From DATJLY01 sp963729295 (GTDB taxonomy: Bacteria; Pseudomonadota; Alphaproteobacteria; ATCC43930; CGMCC-115725), in NCBI GenBank assembly GCA_963729295.1, contig CAVSNJ010000014.1:1-64000 (forward strand): a DNA stretch of 64,000 bases, written 5' to 3'. The notes beneath the pieces were generated by a model. It ran no database searches. It was not told the origin of the DNA and saw only the letters and a program-made list of their open reading frames with translations. The translations under genes and the position numbers were made by a program. Positions 31,352 through 38,378 of this stretch are shown piece by piece (the stretch's first letter is position 1; every line of letters starts with the position of its first letter).

Positions 31352-31620
31352 AATTGGCTTCGTTCCGCAGAATTGGGTTCGTTCTGCGGAATTGGCTTCG
31401 TTCTGTCGAATCGCCCCACCTTACCCGCTCGCTTCGCTCGCACCCTCTCCGCCCCAGTGGGGCGGAGAGGATCGACCGCATGCGGTCGATGGAGAGGTGA
31501 GGCCTCGGCTAATTGGGTTCGTTCTGTCGAATTGCCGTCGGCGGGTAATTGGGTTCGTTCGGCGAAATGCCGCAGCCGCAGGAATTGGGTTCGTTCCGCG
31601 GAATTGGCTTCGGTGCGCGG
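31352..31620. repeat. Array of 19-bp repeats, consensus AATTGGSTTCGTTCYGYSG
   Basis: Clear units start at 31352, 31371, 31390, 31511, 31547, 31583 and 31602, with degenerate 17-bp units at 31530 and 31566. The first three are directly tandem. The array is split by a GC-rich hairpin element (31412-31503). One more unit lies inverted at 34359-34377, beyond the IS element. Open frames through the array on both strands (31275-31739 and others) are low-complexity and are not convincing genes. Overall 31,277-31,729 holds only repeats. Confidence 0.75.
31412..31503. repeat. GC-rich palindromic intergenic repeat, copy 1
   Basis: Contains ACCCGCTCGCTTCGCTCGCA, a CTCCGCCCC/GGGGCGGAG hairpin and a GATCGACCGCATGCGGTCGAT palindrome-like stem. 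The first half closely matches 62,597-62,632, so the two are copies of one dispersed family. It interrupts the AATTGG repeat array. Confidence 0.65.
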
Positions 31621-31729
31621 AGTTGTCCAGGGTTTGTGCCGGTTGCAAAGTACGTACATCGGCCTGTAGTTTCCGTCCTCGCGCGATCGCTTGCGCCCGT
31701 CAGGAAGGGCAAGCCCCTCCCGAGTTTGA

Positions 31730-31780
31730 TGTATCGTAATTGCGGAATTATCACCCTCGCAAATGGCATACTATAGGTAG
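31730..31780 (+). repeat. Left terminal inverted repeat of the IS1595-type element
   Basis: Starts TGTATCGTAATTGCGGAA and ends GGCATACTATAGGTAG. It aligns over 51 bp with the reverse complement of 34290-34340. A second CTATAGGTAG follows directly at 31781-31791, a short direct repeat. Confidence 0.7.
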
Positions 31781-31937
31781 CCTATAGGTAGCGTGCCGCG
31801 ATTTTGCCCACAGTTTCAAGCCGCTAAGCCGAATCGTATGAACACAAAGGGCGCGCGCGGCTTGTACGCACCTGCCTTGACGCCCTACATGCCGCTTCAT
31901 GCGCGCGCGACAATGGTCGGATTTTGCCAGCGGTCTG

Positions 31938-32423
31938 TCAGGGCAAAAACCCCAGGCTGACCCCGGCGTCTTTAAGGCGCTTCTGTATCTGTTGAAGCTC
32001 CTCAATAAAGTCGTCCAGATCGGGCGGCGAGAGCACTTCGTCGCGGATCACTTCCGCACGATCCCAACGGAACGTTTGAACGATGGCCGCGCCTTCCACG
32101 TCCCCGGCGCGCCATACGCCATGGACAATCGTATTACGCTCACTTCTCGCCCCATCAACCTCATTGAGCAAATCCGTAAGGATTGCGAAATTTTCCGGTC
32201 TTGTGCGCAGTCTGACATCTATGAGCGTGCGTATCCATTGGACGATGCTGGCGCTACCGACCGTTTGAGTGATGACGTACGTTGTCCCGGGCGGGGCGCT
32301 GATAAAGTGCGCGAGCATCTTGTCTAAGAGCATTTCGATATACGCCCATTCGGACGCAACCATGCCGATACGGGCGTAAATCTCCTTGTCTGGTGGAGAG
32401 ATACCTATCTCAGGGTGCGGCAT
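31938..32423 (-). CDS. Putative HEPN-type RNase (IS passenger gene)
   Basis: A 161-residue protein. An early helix reads VASEWAYIEMLLDKMLAHFI. A later helix contains SERNTIVHGVW, which fits the HEPN RNase signature R-N-x-x-x-H (Arg followed by a polar residue and His four further on). This two-helix layout with a short charged C-terminus is typical of HEPN toxins and related small proteins, but I do not recognise a specific family. A small gene ends 2 bp upstream on the same strand, the usual spacing of toxin-antitoxin pairs. It is carried inside the IS1595-type element. The RNase function is inferred from one motif. Confidence 0.6.
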   Translation of the reverse strand: MPHPEIGISPPDKEIYARIGMVASEWAYIEMLLDKMLAHFISAPPGTTYVITQTVGSASIVQWIRTLIDVRLRTRPENFAILTDLLNEVDGARSERNTIVHGVWRAGDVEGAAIVQTFRWDRAEVIRDEVLSPPDLDDFIEELQQIQKRLKDAGVSLGFLP

Positions 32424-32425
32424 GA

Positions 32426-32674
32426 TTAGCGGCGCTGACCAAACTGAACCGCATCACCGTGAAGCATCGTCAGAATCGCGGTCGTCTGTTGTAGCCAGTC
32501 TGGCGAAAGCGGTGCCACAAGGCTGTTCGTATATCGCGCTTGGGTTTCTTGGAATATCTCCTGAACCTCCGTGGGACTTAGGCGACCCGTTCTTAAAAGA
32601 AAAGCTATCAAGTGTGTGGTCAGCGAACACGCGACGTTTGCTAGGGCCGCAGGATTAATAGTCGAATCAGGCAT
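32426..32674 (-). CDS. Small unknown protein, possible partner of the HEPN protein
   Basis: An 82-residue protein reading MPDSTINPAALANVACSLTT, then LIAFLLRTGRLSPTEVQEIF and a helical C-terminus. There is no recognised motif or membrane segment. It ends 2 bp before the HEPN-like gene and is surely co-transcribed with it. An antitoxin role is a guess from position and size; a structural passenger of unknown use is equally possible. Confidence 0.55.
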   Translation of the reverse strand: MPDSTINPAALANVACSLTTHLIAFLLRTGRLSPTEVQEIFQETQARYTNSLVAPLSPDWLQQTTAILTMLHGDAVQFGQRR

Positions 32675-32815
32675 GATGCTTCGCTCCTAGTGTGGTTTGG
32701 CAATCCCTAGGATAGCGACGAACGGGGCGGGGAGCGATTCCCGCCCCGCACTCGCCAACCTAAACCCGATGTGCAATAATTGCGCTCGCCCATGTGGCGA
32801 AACGGGAGCAAGAAC

Positions 32816-33079
32816 ATGCGAGCAATTATCCTAGGCTCACTGTTGGCGTGTTTTGCAATATCAGCGATGGCACAATCACCGATCATTGTTGACCCGAAAA
32901 CGGGAAAGTACCTCGGCAATCTCAACAACAACCGGTTTGACCCGAACTCAGTCGCGAACCCCTTCGGCCAGTACGGCAGCAAATTCTCGCCGGACAGCAT
33001 CAACAACCCCTATGGCCAATATGGAAGCAAGTTTTCACCGAACTCGCCAAACAACCCTTATGCGACAGGCATAAAGTAA
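32816..33079 (+). CDS. Small secreted protein with Asn/Pro/Tyr-rich repeats (IS passenger gene)
   Basis: An 87-residue protein with a clear signal peptide (MRAIILGSLLACFAISAMAQ, cleavage after AMA). The mature part reads KTGKYLGNLNNNRFDPNSVA, then two near-identical units NPFGQYGSKFSPDS and NPYGQYGSKFSPNS, and a final NNPYATG. It is preceded by a good ribosome site (GGGAGCAAG). Proteins with such NPYGxYGSxxSPxS repeats are widespread and uncharacterised in proteobacteria. Location in the periplasm or outside is predicted; function is unknown. Confidence 0.7.
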   Translation: MRAIILGSLLACFAISAMAQSPIIVDPKTGKYLGNLNNNRFDPNSVANPFGQYGSKFSPDSINNPYGQYGSKFSPNSPNNPYATGIK

Positions 33080-33086
33080 GGAAGCG

Positions 33087-33272
33087 ATGCCACAATCTGG
33101 GAAGGACGGCGACGAATACAGCCCCGAGGAAGCCGCGCGACGGACCGAAGAATTGATCCGCCGCGCGTTCGCGTTGCCTCACAAGCCGCTAAAGCAAATG
33201 GTCGGGATCACGCCACGCGCGAAGGCGATGGCGCGGCGCAAGGCCGCTAAAGGTTCTCTAAGATCGAAATGA
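33087..33272 (+). CDS. Small basic unknown protein (IS passenger gene)
   Basis: A 61-residue protein, acidic at the start (GDEYSPEEAARRTEELIRRA) and strongly basic at the end (RAKAMARRKAAKGSLRSK). It is 7 bp downstream of the secreted-protein gene on the same strand and converges with the transposase. I do not recognise a family; size and charge would fit a DNA-binding or antitoxin-like protein. Confidence 0.5.
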   Translation: MPQSGKDGDEYSPEEAARRTEELIRRAFALPHKPLKQMVGITPRAKAMARRKAAKGSLRSK

Positions 33273-33292
33273 GGCGGCGCAAGCGCGCGATG

Positions 33293-34261
33293 TCACGCTT
33301 GCTCTTGGGGCCGACTAGTCCGCCGATAGGTGAGGCGCTTTCCATCGCCAGCCTTGATCGCGGCGGCGGTGCGCTCGGTGTCGTCCATGTCGCGGCGATC
33401 CCAACGGAACGAAACCTCATCACAGTAGCGGCTCAGATGCTCGGCAGAGACATGGTGAAAGCTGCCGACGATTGAACGCTTCAACAGCGCGTTCCAACTC
33501 TCCGCCGTGTTGCTATGGACGCCATCGCGCGCGTATTCGCCGCGACCGTGATCGACGGACGAATGTTTGCCGCCGATGTCATCTTCAATGGACTTGTAAC
33601 CCATGAACTGATCCGTGTTTAGGTGCGTGCCGCGCACGACGTTCTCAATGACGTTCTGGCGGACTGCCCCATCGAATGGATCGGGAAGCGGGATCGCGCG
33701 GGCGCGGCGCTTGCCGTCGCGCTCAACCAAAATCTGCACGCCGGTCTTTTGATATTTCTTGCTCGCGCGCTTGCCCGTTACCGGGTCCGTATGTTGGTAA
33801 CGGCGCGGCTTGCCGCCGACGAAAGTCTCATCGCTTTCGACAATGCGCCCGCGCCCGCCCATCGGAGTTGGGGTTGCATCGCGCATCGCTTCGCGGACGC
33901 GCATGCAAAGGAACCATGCCGTCTTGTAGCTCACCCCAATGGTGCGATGGAGTTGATGCGCCGACATCCCTTTCTTTGCGCCGCCCATAAGGCGGAACGC
34001 GAGCGCCCACTTGGTCAGCGGAAGATGCGAGCTTTCCATCACCGTCCCGGTCATCACCGTAAATTGCCCGTGGCAGTCCTGACACTCGCGCAACCCCTCG
34101 CGGATTTTGGCGGCAGGATTGGCGGCGATTAGATAGAGCCGGGTCGCGTCCGCGTTGCCGCAATGGGGGCATATCGGGCCGTTCGGCCAGCGGATGCCCT
34201 CGAAATGCGTACGTGCCTTATCTTCGTCGGTGAAGGTGCTGTCTGAAAGGTCTAACGTCAT
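33293..34261 (-). CDS. IS1595 family transposase (ISXO2-like)
   Basis: A 322-residue intact transposase. The N-terminal zinc ribbon has CPHCGNADATRLYL and RECQDCHGQFTVMTGTVMES. The ISXO2-like DDE/N nuclease domain follows: HRTIGVSYKTAWFLCMRVREAM, GRGRIVESDETFVGGKPR (first Asp), LNTDQFMGYKSI (second Asp) and a late VHSNTAESWNALLKRSIVGSFHHV (Asn/Glu). The end reads RYCDEVSFRWDRR, typical of this family. It lies inside the predicted 51-bp inverted repeats, near the right end. Confidence 0.93.
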   Translation of the reverse strand: MTLDLSDSTFTDEDKARTHFEGIRWPNGPICPHCGNADATRLYLIAANPAAKIREGLRECQDCHGQFTVMTGTVMESSHLPLTKWALAFRLMGGAKKGMSAHQLHRTIGVSYKTAWFLCMRVREAMRDATPTPMGGRGRIVESDETFVGGKPRRYQHTDPVTGKRASKKYQKTGVQILVERDGKRRARAIPLPDPFDGAVRQNVIENVVRGTHLNTDQFMGYKSIEDDIGGKHSSVDHGRGEYARDGVHSNTAESWNALLKRSIVGSFHHVSAEHLSRYCDEVSFRWDRRDMDDTERTAAAIKAGDGKRLTYRRTSRPQEQA

Positions 34262-34289
34262 GGCCGGGCGTCCTTATCTGCCCGTCATT

Positions 34290-34340
34290 CTACCTATAGA
34301 TGCCCCGTTGTCAAGGTGATAAATCCGGTAATTACGTACA
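34290..34340 (-). repeat. Right terminal inverted repeat of the IS1595-type element
   Basis: Read on the minus strand it starts TGTACGTAATTACCGGA and ends GGGGCATCTATAGGTAG, aligning to 31730-31780 with a few mismatches and two one-base gaps. Confidence 0.7.
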
Positions 34341-34358
34341 CGCGCAAGATGCGCGATT

Positions 34359-34377
34359 CCGCCGAACGAAGCCAATT
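34359..34377 (-). repeat. Solitary inverted unit of the AATTGG repeat family
   Basis: The reverse complement reads AATTGGCTTCGTTCGGCGG, matching the array at 31352-31620. It lies 18 bp outside the IS right end, so the repeat family flanks the element. The remaining 34,378-34,482 is the leader of the RNA helicase. Confidence 0.6.
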
Positions 34378-34482
34378 CGATCGACCGCAGTGCACGGGAA
34401 ATAATTTGACTTCTGCCAGGTCAGGCCCAATTAAGGGGGGACGATAACGTCACAACAATCGATAGAGCGAATTTCCCACTCA

Positions 34483-35964
34483 ATGTCATTTTCCGAACTG
34501 GGCCTCTCCGCAGAGGTCTTGCGGGCGGTCGAGGATGCCGGCTACACGGCTCCGACCCCCATCCAGGAGCAGGCCATTCCCCACGTGCTGACCGGGCGCG
34601 ACGTTCTCGGCTGCGCCCAGACCGGCACCGGCAAGACCGCCTCCTTCACCCTGCCGATGATCGACATCCTGGCCGCCGGCCGCGCCCGGGCGCGCATGCC
34701 GCGCTCGCTCATCCTCGAGCCGACGCGCGAGCTCGCGGCCCAGGTGGCCGAGGCGTTCGAGATCTATGGCAAGTACCACAAGCTCAACATGGCGCTGCTC
34801 ATCGGCGGCGAAAGCTTCGCCGACCAGGAGAGCAAGCTCGACCGCGGCGTCGACGTGCTGATCGCGACGCCGGGCCGGCTGATCGACCTGTTCGAGCGCG
34901 GCAAGATCCTGCTCTCGGACGTCAAGATCCTGGTGATCGACGAAGCCGACCGCATGCTCGACATGGGCTTCATCCCCGATGTCGAGCGCATCGTCTGGTT
35001 CCTGCCGCGGATCCGCCAGACGCTGTTCTTCTCGGCCACCATGCCGCCCGAGATCCGGCGGCTCGCCGACGCGTTCCTGATGAACCCCAAGGAAATCTCG
35101 GTGACGCCGCCGGCCTCGCCCGCGGCGATCGTCACGCAGGGGCTGGCGATCGTCTCGGCCGAACGACAAGCGCGAGGCGCTGCGCCGCCTCATCCGCAGC
35201 GAGGACGTGAAGAACGCGCTCATCTTCTGCAACCGCAAGCGCGACGTCGACATCCTCTACCGCTCGCTCGCGAAGCACGGCTTCAACTGCGCGGCGCTGC
35301 ACGGCGACATGCCGCAGCCCAAGCGCACCGAGACGCTCGAGCGCTTCCGCAACGGCGAGATCCGGCTTCTGGTCGCGAGCGACGTGGCGGCGCGCGGCCT
35401 CGACATCGAGGGCATGTCGCACGTCTTCAATTTCGACGTGCCGATCCATGCCGAGGATTATATCCACCGCATCGGCCGCACCGGCCGCGCCGGCCGCGAG
35501 GGCCGCGCCTTCACCCTCGCGACGCCCGCCGACGGCCGCTTCGTCCAGGCGATCGAGCACCTGATCGGCAAGGCGATCCCGCATGTCGAGGTGCCGAACG
35601 TCGCCGGCGCCGCGCTCGATGCGGAGGAGGGCGAACATCACGCGCGCGGCCGCCGCCCGTCGCGCGGCACGGACCGGCGCCCCGATCGCGCCCGTGCGCC
35701 GCGCCCCGCCAAGCCCGCCGAGCCGCAGGGCAGCCCCAGCCGAGGCCGCCGCGCGACAAGCGGCCAGAGCGCCGCCCGCCGGCCGAAACCTTCCGGCCGG
35801 TGACCATGGAGGACGTGCCGATCGATCCCGCCGGCAAGGTCACGCCGCTGCCGGTGCGCCAGAAGCCGGTGCCGCACGAGGGCGACGACGATCGCGGCGT
35901 CGTCGGCTTCGGCGATCACATGCCGGCCTTCCTCGCCCGCGCCGGGAGGGCGACGCGCGGCTAG
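34483..35964 (+). CDS. DEAD-box ATP-dependent RNA helicase, RhlE-like (frameshifted)
   Basis: About 490 residues. Motifs: TPIQEQAI (Q motif), AQTGTGKT (I), PTRELA (Ia), TPGRLID (Ib), VIDEADRML (II), FSATMP (III), ASDVAARGLDIEG (V) and HRIGRTGRAG (VI). The C-terminus is an Arg/Pro-rich, RNA-binding-like tail ending VVGFGDHMPAFLARAGRATRG. One frame change near 35,165 joins the two RecA domains (restoring DKREALRRLIRSEDVKNALIFC), and a second near 35,780 in the low-complexity tail returns to the first frame. Both look like one-base indels. Such helicases remodel ribosomal or cold-stress RNA. Confidence 0.9.
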   Translation: MSFSELGLSAEVLRAVEDAGYTAPTPIQEQAIPHVLTGRDVLGCAQTGTGKTASFTLPMIDILAAGRARARMPRSLILEPTRELAAQVAEAFEIYGKYHKLNMALLIGGESFADQESKLDRGVDVLIATPGRLIDLFERGKILLSDVKILVIDEADRMLDMGFIPDVERIVWFLPRIRQTLFFSATMPPEIRRLADAFLMNPKEISVTPPASPAAIVTQGLAIVSAERQARGAAPPHPQRGREERAHLLQPQARRRHPLPLAREARLQLRGAARRHAAAQAHRDARALPQRRDPASGRERRGGARPRHRGHVARLQFRRADPCRGLYPPHRPHRPRRPRGPRLHPRDARRRPLRPGDRAPDRQGDPACRGAERRRRRARCGGGRTSRARPPPVARHGPAPRSRPCAAPRQARRAAGQPQPRPPRDKRPERRPPAETFRPVTMEDVPIDPAGKVTPLPVRQKPVPHEGDDDRGVVGFGDHMPAFLARAGRATRG

Positions 35965-35985
35965 GCGGCTAGGGAGGGCTGCCGC

Positions 35986-36240
35986 ATGAAGACCATCTTC
36001 ATCATGATGAAATGCGAGCTCGGCAAGGCCTACAAGGTCGCCGAGGAAGCGGTCGAAACCGTCGAGCAGGTCTCCGAGGTCTATTCCGTCTCGGGCCAGT
36101 ACGATCTCCTGATGAAATGCTATCTGCCCGACGACATGGATGTCGGCCATTTCGTGGTCGAGAAGCTGCAGACCATGCCGCACGTGAAGGACACCTTCAC
36201 GATCATGGCCTACAAGGCCTTCTCCGAAGACAAATCCTAA
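35986..36240 (+). CDS. Stand-alone Lrp/AsnC ligand-binding (RAM) domain protein
   Basis: An 84-residue protein reading MKTIFIMMKCELGKAYKVAE, SGQYDLLMKCYLPDDMDVGHF and VKDTFTIMAYKAFSED. This is the ferredoxin-fold RAM domain of Lrp/AsnC regulators without the DNA-binding part. Such small proteins can sense metabolites or modulate partner regulators. It lies 21 bp after the helicase stop, and the following reductase starts 1 bp after its stop, so it may be translationally coupled with the reductase. Confidence 0.85.
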   Translation: MKTIFIMMKCELGKAYKVAEEAVETVEQVSEVYSVSGQYDLLMKCYLPDDMDVGHFVVEKLQTMPHVKDTFTIMAYKAFSEDKS

Positions 36241-36241
36241 G

Positions 36242-37462
36242 GTGAGCGAGCAGCATCTCGTCATCGTCGGCGCGGGCCACGCCGGCGGCCGCGCCGCCGA
36301 AGCGCTGCGCGCCGCCGGGCACACGGGGCCCATCACGCTGTTCGGCGCCGAGCACCATCCGCCCTACGAGCGCCCGCCGCTCTCGAAGGAACTTCTGGCC
36401 GGCGCGATCCCGGTCGAGAAGACCTACCTCCGCCCGCGCGCGTGGTATGGCGAGCAAGAGATCGATCTGCGCCTCGGCGGCGAGGCCGTCGCGATCGACC
36501 GCGGCGCGCAGCGCGTGCGCATGAAGGACGGGACCGAGGTGCCGTACGACGCGCTCCTGCTGACCACGGGCGCGCGGCCGCGCATCCTGCGCCTGCCGGG
36601 CGGCGAGGGGCCGCGCATCTTCTATCTGCGCGACATCGGCGATTCGCTGCGCTTGCGCGAGCGGCTGGTGCCGGGCGCGCGGCTCGCCGTGATCGGCGCG
36701 GGCTTCATCGGCCTCGAAGTCGCGGCGACGGCGAGGAAACGCGGCGCCTCGGTCACCGTGCTCGAGCTCGCGCCGCATGTGCTGGCGCGCGTCTGCCCGC
36801 CCGAGATCGCCGATTATGTCGCCGAGCTTCACCGCCGGAACGGCGTCGAAATCCGCACCGGCGTCGGCGTCACCGCGATCGAGGACATGGGCGACCGGCT
36901 CGAGATCGTAACGTCCGGCGGCGAGCGCATCGCCGCCGACTACGCCGCCATCGGCATCGGCGCGCAGCCCAACACCGAGCTTGCCGCCGCGGCCGGCCTC
37001 GCCATCGAGGACGGCATCAAGGTCGACGAGTTCGGCCGCAGCAGCGATCCGCAGATCTTTGCCGCGGGCGACGTGACGCGGCATTTCAACCCGCTCGTCG
37101 GCCGCCACATCCGCCTCGAGGCGTGGCAGAACGCGCAGAACCAGGCGATCGCCGTGGCGAAGGTGATGGCGGGCGGCACCGTCGCCTTCGCCGAGGTGCC
37201 GTGGTTCTGGACCGACCAGTTCGACATGAACCTGCAGATGGCGGGCGCGCCCGAGCGCTGGGACAGGCTGGTGTTCCGCGGCGAGCCGGCCGAGCGCAGC
37301 TTCACGGTGTTTCATCTGGCCGACGGCAAGCCGGTGGCCGTGACGACGGTCAACGCGCCGCGCGACATGCGCTTCGGCCGCATGCTGATCGAGCGCGCCC
37401 GCGCCGTCGATCCCGCGCTCCTGGCCGACAAGGCGGTGAAGCTTCAGGATCTGACGCGCTAG
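36242..37462 (+). CDS. NAD(P)H:ferredoxin reductase, FAD-dependent (BphA4-like)
   Basis: A 406-residue flavoprotein starting at GTG 36242. The FAD-binding motif is HLVIVGAGHAGGRAAEALRA, the NAD-binding motif RLAVIGAGFIGLEVAA and the second FAD motif IFAAGDVTRHF. The C-terminal domain reads PWFWTDQFDMNLQMAG, the reductase signature of oxygenase ferredoxin reductases. The family passes electrons from NAD(P)H to a ferredoxin for Rieske oxygenases or P450s. A matching Rieske ferredoxin is encoded at 41,341. No oxygenase subunit is in the window. Confidence 0.9.
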   Translation: MSEQHLVIVGAGHAGGRAAEALRAAGHTGPITLFGAEHHPPYERPPLSKELLAGAIPVEKTYLRPRAWYGEQEIDLRLGGEAVAIDRGAQRVRMKDGTEVPYDALLLTTGARPRILRLPGGEGPRIFYLRDIGDSLRLRERLVPGARLAVIGAGFIGLEVAATARKRGASVTVLELAPHVLARVCPPEIADYVAELHRRNGVEIRTGVGVTAIEDMGDRLEIVTSGGERIAADYAAIGIGAQPNTELAAAAGLAIEDGIKVDEFGRSSDPQIFAAGDVTRHFNPLVGRHIRLEAWQNAQNQAIAVAKVMAGGTVAFAEVPWFWTDQFDMNLQMAGAPERWDRLVFRGEPAERSFTVFHLADGKPVAVTTVNAPRDMRFGRMLIERARAVDPALLADKAVKLQDLTR

Positions 37463-37463
37463 C

Positions 37464-38352
37464 TCAATACCGCGCGAAGATCGGCCGGCCGATCGTATCG
37501 GGGAAAAGATAGTCGAGCGCCAAATGGAGCTGCGCCGTGAAGCCGAGGCCGCTGCCGGCCGAGCGCGTCGCCGGAATGAGCAGCTCGGCGCCCAGCTCCC
37601 AGCCCTCGCCGGCATAGCTGATGCCGGGCGCGATCGTGCCGGAGGTGGTTGCGCCGCGCGGATTGCTCACCGGCGTCGTGTAGAGGAATTCGACCATCGG
37701 CGTCAGCGCCCGGACGAAATCGGGCAGACCGAGGTCCGCGACCTTCGCCTCGAGATAGGGGATCGAATATTCGAGCGCGATGCCGGTGACCAGCAAGTCC
37801 GGCCGCGTGTTCGCGTCGGCGAGCTGATAGCCAACCGAGCCGGTGATCGCGAACGGCTGGAGCGCCGGCACGGGCACGTCGCCCAAGCCCTTGCCGACGT
37901 ACAATGCCGGCGTGGTCGCGCCGCTCGAGCTCGCGCCGATGCCGTGCGCGCCGTCCGCCCCATTCGCGATCGGCGCCGACCGACAGCAGGAACTCGTGCT
38001 CGGGATTGAGAACGGCGAGATATTGCACCGTTGTTTCGAGGTTCTGAAAACCATAGGCCGTGCCGGCGCCCGCCTGGCTGAACTGGTTCCAGCCGTCCGT
38101 GAACCCGACCGAAAGGCGCTCGGTCATCGTCTTGTCGAAGGTGAAGCTGAAATTGGTCAGCCGGTCGTTCGCGCCCGGCACCGAGCCGCTGTGGAAGGGC
38201 TGCGTCGACGGCGTGAGGTAGAGATCGTCGGACGGCGCGATCTGCGGCAACAGGATCGTCGCCGGAAAGATACGGTCGCCCGCAGCCGTGTAAGCGAGCG
38301 CGGGCGCGGCCGAAACGGCCACCAGCGCCGCCGCCGCCGCAATTGTTCTCAT
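37464..38352 (-). CDS. Predicted outer-membrane beta-barrel protein (frameshifted)
   Basis: About 295 residues from ATG 38352 with a signal peptide (MRTIAAAAALVAVSAAPALA). The body alternates polar and aromatic residues in strand-like segments (NFSFTFDKTMTERLSVGFTD, AITGSVGYQLADANTRP, LHLALDYLFPDT) and ends ARY with a terminal aromatic, as in outer-membrane barrels. One frame change near 37,980 is needed. It may belong to the broad MetA/transporter-like barrel group, but I cannot name a substrate. It follows the cyclase gene on the same strand with a 26-bp gap. Confidence 0.7.
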
Positions 38353-38378
38353 GCCCACATTCCCCTCCACGCGCATCG

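Larger units (their letters stand above)
31730..34340. mobile_element. IS1595-type insertion element with four passenger genes
   Basis: Imperfect 51-bp inverted repeats at 31730-31780 and 34290-34340 enclose 2.6 kb. Inside are an IS1595/ISXO2-like transposase and four small unrelated genes. The share of A+T is clearly higher than in flanking DNA. IS1595-family elements are known to carry passenger genes. I found no matching 8-bp target duplication at these exact ends, so the true ends could be a few bases inside. It sits between the glycosyltransferase and the RNA helicase. Confidence 0.75.

Noticed and set aside
31352..31620. CRISPR array
   Set aside because: Repeats are 19 bp and partly head-to-tail with no uniform spacers, and no cas genes are nearby.
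31275..31739. 154-codon open frame through the repeat array
   Set aside because: Its peptide repeats (NWVRS-like) only reflect the DNA repeats, and the array is also open on the other strand.
31722..34348. 8-bp target-site duplication flanking the IS1595-type element
   Set aside because: The flanks GAGTTTGA and CGCGCAAG do not match; ends may be misplaced or the site altered.
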